NCBI GenBank assembly: GCA_020466095.1
Contig: CM035808.1
Span: 28,425,345-28,489,344, forward strand
Source of the DNA: Chlorops oryzae
Taxonomy: Eukaryota; Arthropoda; Insecta; Diptera; Chloropidae
DNA length: 64,000 bases
Reading direction: 5' to 3'
The notes under the pieces were generated by a model. It saw only the letters and a program-made list of their open reading frames with translations. It did no database searches and had not been told where the DNA came from. The translations under genes were made by a program, and so were the position numbers. This document shows positions 50,401 to 57,850 of this stretch, in pieces; within the stretch, counting starts at the first letter, position 1, and each line of letters begins with the position of its first letter.

Positions 50401-50645
50401 GATTATTTGCTTTGCAGCATTAATGCCCCATCAGAAATAATAGAAATTATAAAAGAATTTGAAATGTTAAATAAAGGTTTCAATGTTTAATAGTCATATA
50501 TTGTATTGCTTTTCAATATAAGCTTAAGTACTTACCTTGAACCGTCTGGCACGCTTTTGATTTGGCCCTGTTAAATTTAGACCGCACGAATTGCAACGAA
50601 GGCATTCCTCATGATAGTGATTGTTATCATAGAGTGGTGAAGGTT
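14788..50645 (-). CDS. LIM-RapGAP protein, RapGAP part (9 exons, 5' end missing)
   Basis: A Rap GTPase-activating protein, expected to speed GTP hydrolysis on Rap-type small GTPases at membranes. Nine exons were joined from splice signals: 50645-50536, 50022-49857, 16937-16718, 16561-16304, 16218-16107, 15766-15574, 15494-15286, 15204-15074 and 14969-14788. Phase agrees at every join. Numbering residues from the first exon in the window: LIM second half about 11-61 (H-x2-C-x2-C-x2-C, then C-x2-H), a basic/Ser linker, an acidic stretch about 128-160, and the RapGAP domain about 185-510. The RapGAP part has the segment [18 protein letters not shown] and the catalytic helix [10 protein letters not shown], whose Asn (about residue 392) corresponds to the Rap1GAP 'Asn thumb'. 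The resemblance to vertebrate Rap1GAP is recognised from family knowledge. The first LIM half and the start codon lie upstream and were not found. The last exon ends in phase 1 and fits the BTB exon at 7494. Confidence 0.85.
15074..15204 (-). CDS. Exon: RapGAP domain, fourth part
   Basis: The acceptor CTTTAG precedes 15204 and the donor CG|GTGGGT follows 15074. It encodes [29 protein letters not shown] and FEKGPMF, matching the Rap1GAP segment YKVSVTARDDV...FRKGPEF. 43 codons plus two bases. Confidence 0.9.
15286..15494 (-). CDS. Exon: RapGAP catalytic segment with Asn thumb
   Basis: The acceptor CATGTCAG precedes 15494 and the donor TTG|GTAAGT follows 15286. It contains [20 protein letters not shown], then [14 protein letters not shown]. 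The Asn in HIGND is the residue that replaces the arginine finger in RapGAP enzymes, and it is intact, so the enzyme is predicted to be active. Confidence 0.92.
15574..15766 (-). CDS. Exon: RapGAP domain, third part
   Basis: The acceptor GCTTCAG precedes 15766 and the donor G|GTTAGT follows 15574. The 64 codons include [35 protein letters not shown] and [16 protein letters not shown]. These align residue by residue with the Rap1GAP stretch FKFGVIYQK...FRGGLDVTHGQTG. Confidence 0.9.
15767..16106 (-). other. Intron, 340 bp
   Basis: Lies inside the RapGAP domain. It contains a (GA)n run at about 15938-15966 and nothing else notable. Confidence 0.7.
16107..16218 (-). CDS. Exon: RapGAP domain, second part
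   Basis: The acceptor CCAACAG precedes 16218 and the donor CAG|GTGAGA follows 16107. 37 codons follow the base that completes an Arg codon. Content runs from [14 protein letters not shown] to [10 protein letters not shown]. The introns on both sides are short (85 and 340 bp), typical of dipteran genes. Confidence 0.88.
16304..16561 (-). CDS. Exon: RapGAP domain, first part
   Basis: The acceptor GTCCTAG precedes 16561 and the donor AG|GTAGGC follows 16304. It opens [20 protein letters not shown] and continues with [18 protein letters not shown], matching in order the start of the RapGAP fold (GKEHFNYYS...LGH in vertebrate Rap1GAP), then the strand [11 protein letters not shown]. 85 full codons. 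Confidence 0.9.
16718..16937 (-). CDS. Exon: acidic linker before the RapGAP domain
   Basis: The acceptor TTTTACAG precedes 16937 and the donor AG|GTATAT follows 16718. The 220 bp encode 72 full codons between two split ones. The segment PTPGYWIEC recalls the GYWIEG segment ahead of the catalytic part of Rap1GAP. The rest is rich in Asp, Glu and Ser ([23 protein letters not shown]), so it is probably disordered and a likely phosphorylation region. Confidence 0.85.
20275..20690. repeat. Degenerate TTAAG satellite
   Basis: About 400 bp dominated by GTTAAGTTAAG with many substitutions and short insertions. Older than, or less homogenised than, the similar array near 35.8 kb. Confidence 0.8.
23490..23525 (+). 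repeat. Solo end resembling the hAT MITE terminus
   Basis: CAGGGCTCGGATTTTG matches the first ten bases of the MITE at 40462 (CAGGGCTCGG). No matching right end was seen nearby. It may be a truncated relative or chance. Confidence 0.25.
23687..24123. repeat. Direct repeat, about 67 bp, twice
   Basis: 23687-23753 and 24056-24123 share AATTAAGATAA, AAGATGAAA and GATTGCTAAT/GATTGTTAAT in the same order, about 370 bp apart. Probably two parts of an old repeat family. Confidence 0.55.
24346..24450 (-). mobile_element. Truncated copy of the 52.2-kb MITE
   Basis: Shares CATTTGC, GTTAAAGTTTTTCGTTACGA-like and GATATCCTCTCAAAA blocks with the reverse complement of 52194-52316, in order. The far arm is missing. 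Confidence 0.5.
26280..26805 (-). mobile_element. mini-me-like repeat, copy C (reversed)
   Basis: The right end TATACCCTGCTTATGCTGGG at about 26772-26795 is the hairpin start in reverse. The core reads, on the minus strand, GAATCGATTGAGACATGCCC followed by GTCT/GTCC (26655-26690). Blocks of GTGGGCGTGGC type lie at 26430 and 26570. The left edge is approximate. Confidence 0.55.
28484..28760 (+). mobile_element. mini-me-like repeat, copy D, decayed
   Basis: Starts TTTATACCCAGCTGTAGG, carries GTAGATTTAGACATC where other copies have the core, and ends near repeated CTGCCACGCCTAC. The (GTCY) run is lost. Edges are approximate. Confidence 0.45.
34190..34201. promoter_or_regulatory. Palindrome GTTGCTAGCAAC, RFX-like
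   Basis: A perfect 12-bp palindrome of X-box half-sites without spacer, in a GC-richer patch of the giant intron. RFX factors prefer a spacer of one to three bases, so this is a weak candidate. Confidence 0.2.
34825..35065. mobile_element. hAT-type MITE, 241 bp, copy 1
   Basis: Ends TAGAGCGTGTATTTTTAAGC, repeated inverted at the right, with an exact 8-bp duplication CTAATAAT at 34817-34824 and 35066-35073. Arms of about 50 bp. It shares CATTTATAAA and GCGTACTTTATGGGG-like blocks and exact length with the element at 40462. Confidence 0.8.
35716..35960. repeat. TTAAG satellite, nearly perfect core
   Basis: About 20 uninterrupted AAGTT units around 35757-35857, with degenerate edges. The perfect core suggests recent slippage. 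Confidence 0.9.
38396..38427. repeat. (ATT)n microsatellite
   Basis: About ten ATT units followed by CGTTATCG. Simple sequence only. Confidence 0.9.
40462..40702. mobile_element. hAT-type MITE, 241 bp, copy 2
   Basis: Ends CAGGGCTCGGATATATAT, repeated inverted, flanked by an exact 8-bp duplication ATTATTAC (40454-40461 and 40703-40710). Arms of about 50 bp with few mismatches. The same length as copy 1 and shared inner-arm sequence point to one family whose outermost bases have diverged. Confidence 0.85.
42900..43022 (+). pseudogene. LINE (RTE/CR1-type) open frame tail, truncated
   Basis: The plus strand encodes [20 protein letters not shown], then [20 protein letters not shown] and a stop. 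This R-P-x-x-x-W-x-D-x-V...DR-x-KW pattern is the usual C-terminal end of reverse transcriptases of non-LTR elements. An in-frame stop lies just upstream and no reverse transcriptase domain precedes it, so it is a 5'-truncated insertion. A 3' tail with AAGAAGAAG is near 43,200. Confidence 0.7.
43594..43606. promoter_or_regulatory. X-box-like site GTTACCTAGCAAC
   Basis: Fits RYYNYY-N-RRNRAC, the RFX consensus with a one-base spacer. Inside the giant intron, with no ciliary gene in view. A chance match is quite possible. Confidence 0.25.
44200..44685 (+). mobile_element. Helitron-like element with internal CGATA array
   Basis: A T-rich start with TGATGACGTCATA, an internal minisatellite, the phrase ACTATTGCCTTTTATATATA, a second TGATGACGTCATA, then a GC-rich hairpin-like end (GCGAAGCGGAGCGAAGC). 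This layout resembles non-autonomous Helitrons/Helentrons. Ends are not certain, and no target-site evidence is available from the sequence alone. Confidence 0.4.
44229..44367. repeat. ATCGATAAATCGATAACTCA array, about 23-bp unit
   Basis: Eleven CGATA pentamers within 140 bp, mostly as paired ATCGATAAATCGATAAC. CGATA is the recognition unit of the fly boundary factor BEAF-32, and TATCGATA that of DREF. Whether this array is bound is not known. Confidence 0.8.
44880..45290 (-). repeat. Unclassified repeat with a SINE-like 3' tail
   Basis: On the minus strand the far end reads GTTAGGTTGAAGGGGCTG, close to GTAGGTTGAAGTGGCTG at the tail of the two SINEs. The rest is unlike the SINEs. It may share a LINE partner's 3' end. 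Confidence 0.35.
45509..46796 (-). mobile_element. Full-length mariner transposon, 1,288 bp
   Basis: Perfect 32-bp terminal inverted repeats starting TTAGGTGTAGTAAAAAGAAA (45509-45540 and 46765-46796), each flanked by TA (45507-45508, 46797-46798). It encodes one uninterrupted transposase on the minus strand. Perfect repeats plus an intact frame point to recent arrival. It lies in the giant intron in the same orientation as the host gene. Confidence 0.95.
45586..46647 (-). CDS. mariner transposase, apparently intact
   Basis: 353 codons from the first ATG; the more typical start is the ATG at residue 13 (MDISKEKIR, base 46611), giving 341 residues. The N-terminal half has paired helix-turn-helix DNA-binding regions ([11 protein letters not shown]...; [20 protein letters not shown]). 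WVPHEL is at 128-133. Catalytic residues are all present: D165 in VTGDEKW, D257 in HQDNARPH and D292 in [13 protein letters not shown], with 34 residues between the last two, the D,D34D signature of mariner. No stop or frameshift. It cuts and pastes the element at TA sites. The exact mariner subfamily cannot be settled without a tree. Confidence 0.95.
   Translation of the reverse strand: MIDSVLFESLSKMDISKEKIRYILQFFFDKGENASQAAENVNSVYGPDTVTANHAQFWFGRFRSGNFDVKDAPRTGRPIVENVDKIMEIIESDRHVSTVSIAKELKIAQKTVWNHLNKAGYTKKLDVWVPHELTQKNLIDRISICESLLNRNKIDPFLKRLVTGDEKWVTYDNVKRKRSWSKHGEPAETVAKPGLTARKVLLCVWWDWQGIIYYELLPYGKTLNSELYCQQLDRLKEAIAHKRPALANRRGIVFHQDNARPHTSIVTRQKLREFGWEVLLHPPYSPDLSPSDYHLFLSMANNFAGETFASREASEIRLSQFFANRNEGFYERGIMKLPLKWQQVIEQNGAYLT
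49857..50022 (-). CDS. Exon: end of LIM domain and basic linker
   Basis: The acceptor ATTTTCAG precedes 50022 and the donor G|GTATGT is at 49857, giving 55 codons plus one base. It starts [14 protein letters not shown], supplying the last LIM ligands C-x2-H. A Ser/Arg/Lys-rich linker follows, with a possible phosphorylation-type motif (RRKSS). The single left-over G joins AC at 16937 to give Asp across a 32.9-kb intron. The join is supported by phase and by the lack of any better partner; it is not proved. Confidence 0.75.
50023..50535 (-). other. Intron, 513 bp, inside the LIM domain
   Basis: Splits the LIM finger between its third and fourth ligand groups. It holds a short (TA)n run near 50065-50080. 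No other feature is seen. Confidence 0.65.
50536..50645 (-). CDS. Exon: LIM domain, zinc-binding half
   Basis: The acceptor TTTCAG lies just above 50645 and the donor AAG|GTAAGT is at 50536. The 110 bp open with two bases of a split codon and hold 36 codons. The peptide contains [16 protein letters not shown], giving H-x2-C-x2-C-x2-C of a LIM finger. The last ligands (C-x2-H) are at the start of the next exon, 20 residues on, which fits LIM spacing. The first CxxC must lie in an upstream exon. Only weak candidates exist between here and 64000. Confidence 0.8.
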
Positions 50646-52193
50646 CTGAAATGAAAAGAGTTTAATAAATATTTTTCAGAAATTATATGGTGCCGAAGAG
50701 AAAAGTACAATATATTAATGTCATTAATATTTAAGAGGCGGACAATGATTGTCAATGCTGAAAGTCATCTTAAACGAGTTTTCATATTCTTAATTTCTCC
50801 ATTCCAATTGCCGTGTTCTCTTCTCAGTTATTATATTGAATCAACATAAGAGGCATAAATATTAATATAAAAGCAATCTACTTAATATTCAATAAGCGTT
50901 TCATAACTTCCTTTTGCACTGTCGACAGTGACAGTTAAGCACACATCCAATAAGGAAATAATAATTTTCGTAAATTTCGCAAAATATTTTCCCGTATTCG
51001 CACAACAGACCTGACTGCCTGTGTGTGTGTGCGCGCTGACTTTCATCGTTTTGGTGTTTCGCTGTTGTTTAAGAAGTTCAGCTCATGCAGGAGAAACGTT
51101 ACGACGACTATACTTCAGTATGTATTATGAAAACATGTCCGAAAAAAAAAAACAAATGCCATGTATGTGTGGGTGTGTGCCATTCGCAAGTATTGCTTTT
51201 CACTGAATGGCGAAAGCTTCTCGCTTGAAAAAGCATGGCGGTTTGTGATATTTTATTTATACTTTAATCAAACTTATTAGTTAGCTCATTGCCTTTTTGC
51301 GATTCAGTCTTTTATATGCAATCAATTCTAGTGGCGAATCAAGTTACTGGAAAATTTATACATCTATATATAAATACATATATGATTTTTATCATTATTG
51401 CCTGCTGTGTTTGTGCTGTGCATGATTTGGTGGTTTATCTACCATACATATGTTCTTTTATTTAATTTCTTAAGAAAATGAATGAACTCGGTTAGACTCC
51501 GCTCAATCTGCAAATGATGATGAAATTATGATTACAGCTTTGATTGGGATATGATTACGATTTGATTGAGCAAAATAGCAGCACACAGCGGCGACGACTG
51601 CTTAATGATTGGGTGGCAAAACCGAAGGCAAAAATATTGCAACTAAGATGTTCATACTGTTCACACTACATTAACCTGGAAAACAATTAAGAGAAAGTTT
51701 TACTGTCAAATATGACAGACGCGCGAAACAAATCGATTTCATCATTTTCGGATTAAGAATAGGAAATGAAGCAACAACAGCCGGCTGAAGATTTTTTTTT
51801 TAATACATGGTATTAGTTGGACAAAGGCATAGCCAAAGTATTGCGTGCATGATCAGCTGGTTTCAAATAAGGACATAGAAAATAGGAGCTTTAATTTTGT
51901 TTAACCGAGAACAATGCCGCACATCTGACCAAAGGCATTCTTGTCTATGTAGGAAAGTTGGATTCGGTAACTTTAAGGGTGGCTTTTTAATTTTAATTTA
52001 AGCTTTAATATTCCCCTTAGGTAAACCACTACTAAAGCGCCACAGAAAGGCATTCGACTCCTTAAACGTGCCTATTAACATATGTGCACATTTAGAAAAA
52101 TTGAGTTAAAAATATTTTAGAATACTTGATGGTTTTAAAGATATGAGCGTTGGGTTATATGTGGGCCCCCTTTAAAAATCAACTATTTTTAGT
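50646..52193. other. Non-coding stretch upstream of the LIM exon
   Basis: Expected to be intron of the minus-strand gene. It holds a (GT)n run near 51020-51035. No exon with the missing LIM CxxC was recognised. Confidence 0.5.
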
Positions 52194-52316
52194 GCCATTT
52201 GCTACTGTTCTGCTTAAAGTTTGCGTTTCGAAAAACAAAAAAATTTGTATGAGAATGTTGACATTTTGAGAGGATATCGTGACGATGAACTTTAACAGGA
52301 ACAGTAGCAAATGTGC
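52194..52316. mobile_element. Short MITE, 123 bp
   Basis: Inverted arms GCCATTTGCTACTGTTCTGC (left) and, reversed, GGCACATTTGCTACTGTTCC (right). The inner part contains GATATCCTCTCAAAA. A second decayed copy is at 24346-24450. No firm target duplication. Confidence 0.6.
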
Positions 52317-53929
52317 CTTAGCCGATTTATCATTCTGAATTAATGCTCTCATAATAATGACTGAATATCAGGTAATATCAGGTAAAATATAAAATTTAAT
52401 GCAAGGTGAAAAAAAATATGGCTCAATTAATAAACAACTGACGAGTTGGTTGCAGGCGTAGTATACTTAATCACATTCTCAGGAACTTTTACGTTGCTCA
52501 TACGTCATGCATGCGTTGATGTTTTTGCAGCGGAACTTAAAAAATGTGAATAGCTTGAATAAAATTCTTATGAAATCATTCTTATTTCTTATTTTTTTTT
52601 TGGAATCCGTTTAATATACCCACTTTACTTTATTTCTCAGACAGTCATTTTGAGAGTACTTCTTCGTATAAACTGCAAAAGGTTCAGCTGACAGCTTGAT
52701 GCATTTTTTCAAGTTATTCTGCGTTACTTTTCCATGCTCGAATGCATAATTTACGATACAACATGCTTTTTCCCCATTACTTTTCATCTGAATAATCAAA
52801 GGAAATTCCAGAGAATATTTTTATTTTTACTGTTTTTCGAACTATAAAATTCATTTAAGTCGAAAGTCGAATGCGCACAGGCGTAAATAACAGCTTTTGA
52901 AATTTTCACTTTATTCTTTTGAAAAATTCATAAACCTTATTGAGACAAATGTTTCTTGCCCTTATTTGTGACGCAAAGAGCATATTTTACTGTTTAGTTT
53001 TCATTTCATTGCTATTTCTTTTTTGTTTTCGTTTTTTTTTTCATTTCCCTCTTAAATCCGCTTTCAACTGTTGTTTCGTAAACACTTTAGTGCTGTCATG
53101 TGACAAATGGCAATGACAATTTTACTGCAAGTAAGCCGCTTACCTTCGCACCTTGAGGGGTACGAATATTTCGGTCTAGCCGCTGGTTATATGCCCTTAG
53201 AATATTTGTTTTTCGAGTCAGGCAACCAAGTACAACAAAGAATGTTCGAAAAGAATATTCTGCAGAAGTTTCTTGAGCAAAAGCTTTGAAAAAAAAAAAA
53301 AATAATAAAAATAATTTTGAAGCGACTTAAACTTTGTAAAAAGCGAAAAGTTTTTTAAAATTTATTTCAACTTGTGCGAGTTTGATGACAAAAGCAATAA
53401 GTTTGATGTACCTACTTAAAGGAATCCCTTTTCAGAAAATTCTGTTGAGTGAAGGACAATTCTGAATCAAAAAAAAAAAATAAAAAACCAAAAAAAGAAA
53501 ACTTTTTAGAGATGGGTCATTAATTGGTCACATTTCTGGTCATATTTCATCAGGGTATACTTCTGCCAGTAGTCTTCCGAGGCGAACTTCCTTGAGATGC
53601 AAACTTAAAATAGGAGAGGTCCTGGGATTCAACAATAGATGGGAATATTGAACTAAATTAGTGATAGTGCAATTTGTTTTTAAATACTACTAAAGTAAAG
53701 TGGGAATGAACCCTGCAGTAATGAAATGTTTTCGGTGTAAAATGGACCGGACCTGGGTGAGTCCATATGGGACCGACCTGAAAATGATATGCACCGCGAC
53801 CGACCCGGGGTGAGTCTCAATTGGACTCACCCTCGTCTAGTCCAAAAATAAGCGTAGGTGGGGTGAGTTCGTATAAACTTGTACTTATTGTTGTCTGTTT
53901 GAAGTCCTCAATCTGATCGTTGTGCTACC
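52317..53929. other. Non-coding stretch
   Basis: A/T-rich. It contains one copy of the TTGCTCATACGTC motif (52495-52508) and, at about 53754-53870, several GGTGAGTC / GACTCACC units in a GC-richer patch. No supported gene. Confidence 0.5.
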
Positions 53930-54245
53930 AAAGGCAAGTTAGCTTAATGGTTAAGACTCTCGCTTCGCAACCGGGGTCGGTCCCAATTACTGCAGGGTGG
54001 ACTTAACACCCAATTCGATCGCGGGTATTTGTTATATCGGGTATTAGGGTTCTTCCTTTTCTTTCTTGCGATTCATTATTGTCCTGTTTTAGGTCGAAAG
54101 CCTCTATTGCTGGTACTCAGCAGTTATATAACAATTGAAATAGTGAACTGTTATCTATTTCTTATCTTCCAATCTCTCTAGTGGGCCATAGGGCCGAGAT
54201 AATTATTAGATTTTCTAACTTAGAAATAACCAAAAAAAAATATTA
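53930..54245 (+). mobile_element. Second tRNA-derived SINE type
   Basis: The head GCAAGTTAGCTTAATGGTTA carries an A box (TAGCTTAATGG), then GACTCTCGCTTCGCAACC in the anticodon-arm position and a B-box-like GGTCGGTCCC. The body is about 240 bp and ends in an A-rich tail near 54,235. A target duplication was not found. Confidence 0.6.
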
Positions 54246-57198
54246 AAAAATTAATTAAAAAAAAAAACAAAGCAAAGCAAAACATTAAGACAGAGCTAAG
54301 TTGAAAAGGTATGGAAACTTTCTTTATATGGAAAGAACGAGCAGATCCTGTTCATAGCTAATCGGATCTTCTCTAATCTCTTTTCAAAATATAAGGCGCG
54401 CCCAAGTATATTTTTGAGCAAACTTAAGTTACACATAACTAATGCTACCATGATCAGATAAAGTCACCATATTTTCCATACATATATTTTGAACTATCCA
54501 ATACACTTCCAAAACAATCACTCCCATTCTGAATAATATTTCTCGTGAACTTTTCCTCCGATTTCAATAAAAATTTCTATAGAATCTGGCGGCAAAGTGT
54601 GTTTGCTTTCAACTCTTCAACCAGTTTGTATTGTTTTTTCTTTTTTTCACATTTTCTTTTAATTTTAATTCTATTTTAAGTTCATTCGTGCTTGAAAGTC
54701 TTCAGCTATTTCGCTTTTAATAAAACATGGGACATACTTATATTTTTTTATTCATCAAAACGCAATGACAAGGCTTCCCTCAATGAGAAAACTCAAAAAG
54801 AAAAAAGCGTAAAAATTTTCTATTAAATTTTCAAACAATTTTGTATGTTCTCCTCGATTCTCTTCATAACATTTCATCATCGTATTCGATCCTTATTTCA
54901 GAACAAAAGAAGGAGCCTCAATACCGTTTAAGGAAGTTAAATATGTACACACATGTTAAAGCTAACATACACAAATACATTTTAACATCACCCCAGGCAC
55001 CATATAAGAATAGGCTTAACATTTTTTTTTACCTTCAAATTTATATGTGTACGTGCTGTAAAAATACAGAGAAACGTCTCAATAGAAGATTTCCCTATTG
55101 GAAGCGATTATTGTAATGTTTGTTAGTCAAAACATTTAGGGATTCTGGTTTTTAAAGCAACGCAATGTCACGTCCGATCATTTTTATTACACAAGATGTT
55201 AGTGTGATTAAAGCAACCAAATTATCGGCATGGGAACGACCAAACGACTTTCGTAGTTCTTTAATAAGCCTGGAGGATATTAAACAGACCGGTAAATAAT
55301 AATAATAGAAATAGAAATAAGAATTTCAGAGAAGCTTGAGTGAATTTCATTTAAATATTTATTCCAAAACTAACAAAGGTATTATTAAAAGTGTAGGTTA
55401 GTTAGGGTGAGCCCGACAAACTTAGCCTCAAGGCTTAGTGTTTTAGTAAATGGCTTTATGCTTTCTTAATTGTAGGTATATAATGGCTTACTATGGAAGT
55501 TAGTTAGAAAATAGTGTTAAAATGCTGGAGTGAAGGTTCATTTTATAAAAGATCCAGTTATAAATTTTATCGAACAGGGAAATATATTCCTACATTTCCT
55601 AGCGGGTTCATTCGACTTGATTTGCCTTCGATTTCGAGCCAGTCAAAAACTTTCCAAATTAGTTGAATAAGACCACCACATGCTGTGAACTGTGGGCAAT
55701 CGCAGAAAATTGAAATGTGGTATTCCTGTTTTTCCCCACCCCCTTCCATACATACATACATGTGTGCATGTAAGATTTGAAAATTTTTTCTACAATATTT
55801 AGCTGAAAAAATTTAAAAAATCACTAAACGTGGTTTTCTCACATATATCTGTGGTTTCATTTTTATGCGTAACATATTTTCCATTTAAGGGAAGAAACCA
55901 ATTTTGCTACATTCGTCCTTGAAACCTGCCATAAGCCCTAAAAGGCACATTGTTAATGCATTCTCTAACCAAAGATATTTACGTATGTAGAACATTGATG
56001 TTTATTACTTTAAGCTTTGTATACGTGGTTAAATGTCTATTACTCAATGTAAACAATATATATATGTACATAGCATAATATCGTGCACGTGTTCCTTGTG
56101 GAAACAATTCTTATTTATGTACGAGTATGAGCGTCGGAAAATAATAACATATTACACGTCCGTTGCCGAGGTAGGAAAACTTGATTGTTTATCGAGCAAA
56201 CGATGACTGGAGAGAGTGCAGAAATCCAAGTAATTTCATAAAGACTCAATGAAGCAAGGGAGTGCGCTGGAGAATATAAGATCATTTCCAAACAAACATT
56301 TGAACAAAAATAAATTCACATTTCAAAATATGAAAAGTCCGAAGTGAATTGATTCCATTCAATGCCTGAGATTAATTATTTAAATGAGGGATTTGAATCC
56401 TATCGTTTCGTGCAAACATAAATAGCCATGACGTTGAATTTCCAGCATTTTGTGAATAAAATCCTATAAGCCAAGAACTGGGCAATAACCTGTCCTCGAA
56501 TTTGATAACAATAGTTAGAAACGTTAGCGATTGTTAATGTCGATCGAAGGATTTAAAATTTTAAATGTAAATTCACACACGCAGAAGGACATTTGCCTTC
56601 ACGTGGTGCGCAAAAGTTTATTTATTTATTTTGTATTTATTTTTTTGATGTATTAAAATCTTATTTGCTTGCAGAGATGTAGGCTTCAGAGTCCTTTTGT
56701 TATTTTAGCTCAATGAAATAACTTCGATTGGAAAAGTTTTACAGAAATAAAAGCTTTTTATAAGTTACGTATTAAAAAGTTTATTTAAATTGGGGAATGT
56801 TCGAATGTTTTCCCAGAAATACATGTTCTATGGGAAGTTTTCATGCAGTAGCGAGGACAAACCCAAGTGTACCCTTCATATTACCTATACTACGTAGTCC
56901 TTCTCTAATGCCACTACCCACGCTTTCAAATGACCTTTTTAACATGGGGGTGTCATTCAAGAAGCACCTATCCGCTGAGAGAACGAGAACAATATTAGAA
57001 AATTAGATTCTTGTTTGATTTTTAAATTTTTTTAAATATTTAACATATTTTTTAAGTGCTGTAACAGATAGAAGCCCTTAAATTCCTTCAGGATTGCAAA
57101 TAATCATTTTTTTCTCAACAAATCGGGAGTGTTTTTGTAATGATGTACCAATTTTTTTTAACCTTTTTGCAGAGAGCTATGGAAAGAACATTCGGTTC
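54246..57198. other. Non-coding stretch
   Basis: A/T-rich with T and A runs. The only protein-like frame is the 44-residue one at 55165. Nothing else recognised. Confidence 0.45.
55165..55299 (+). CDS. Unrecognised 44-residue open frame
   Basis: ATG at 55165 to TAA at 55297-55299. The peptide begins MSRPIIFITQDVSVIKATKL and ends LISLEDIKQTGK. The mix of residues is protein-like, unlike the low-complexity frames around it. It may also be an exon ending at the GT of GGTAAATAA (55292). I do not recognise it, and it could be a fragment of a mobile-element gene. Confidence 0.25.
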   Translation: MSRPIIFITQDVSVIKATKLSAWERPNDFRSSLISLEDIKQTGK

Positions 57199-57500
57199 AG
57201 AGAGAGGAGAGAGGTGGAGAGAGGTGGAGAGAGGTGGAGAGAGGAGGAGAGAGAAGGTGAGAGGAGGAGAGAGGAGTAGAGAGGAGGTTAGAGGTGGCGA
57301 GAGGAGGAGAGAGGTGGCGAGAGGAGGCGAGAGGAGGCGAGAGGAGGCGAGAGGAGGCGAGAGGAGGCGAGAGGAGGCGAGAGGAGGCGAGAGGAGGCGA
57401 GAGGAGGCGAGAGGAGGCGAGAGGAGGCGAGAGGAGGCGAGAGGAGGCGAGAGGAGGCGAGAGGAGGCGAGAGGAGGCGAGAGGAGGCGAGAGGAGGAGA
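57199..57500. repeat. 10-bp minisatellite GAGGAGGCGA
   Basis: Seventeen exact units at 57321-57490, preceded by variants (GAGGTGGAGA, GAGGAGGAGA). As 10 is not a multiple of 3, the three plus frames give the same 10-residue Arg/Glu/Gly cycle, which explains the long frames here. Confidence 0.95.
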
Positions 57501-57540
57501 GCTATTCCGACGACGACGTTCGCCGGGTTATGCTAGTTTA
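57500..57540 (+). mobile_element. Helitron-like 3' end
   Basis: TTCCGACGACGACGTTCGCC followed by GGGTTATGCTAGT. A GC-rich hairpin-like segment a few bases before CTAG|T is the usual Helitron/Helentron terminus, and the minisatellite just before it fits DINE-type internal arrays. The 5' end was not identified. Confidence 0.4.
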
Positions 57541-57599
57541 ATATATTTCAAACCAACTTAGCACAGTGCTCTCTACTTTCTATTCTATTCAAGCTCCCA

Positions 57600-57850
57600 A
57601 TTTTTACACACGGCTTTCACTTTAGACCCGTCACTTGCTCAGTCAATTTGGTTATGGGATAATTATCGTCATCACAGTCAATCATAATGGACTTAACACG
57701 ATTGGCTTGGACTAAGACCATTGTGTGTAGTCAATTCTTTGAGAGAATTGAGTCGGAAGCCTTTGTAGCTGGTGCTCGAACGTAAATTAGTTATAATATT
57801 ACTTAACCTCTATTATAATTAATTGTTATAAATAAATAAATATTTGGGAG
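57600..57850 (+). mobile_element. Possible truncated relative of the 53.9-kb SINE
   Basis: Shares TGGACTTAACAC, then AAGCCT(t)TGTAGCTGGTGCTC-like sequence in the same order as AAGCCTCTATTGCTGGTACTC at 54,100, with an (AAAT)n tail. The tRNA-like head is missing. Confidence 0.35.

Noticed and set aside
53140..53290. Good minus-strand donor GCGAAG|GTAAGC as a possible upstream LIM exon
   Set aside because: Phase fits, but the single Cys lies only 12 residues before the LIM His (16-23 needed), there is no CxxC, and an in-frame stop is close upstream.
57140..57541. 133-codon plus-strand frame rich in Arg, Glu and Gly
   Set aside because: Entirely the 10-bp minisatellite; the same peptide cycle appears in other frames.
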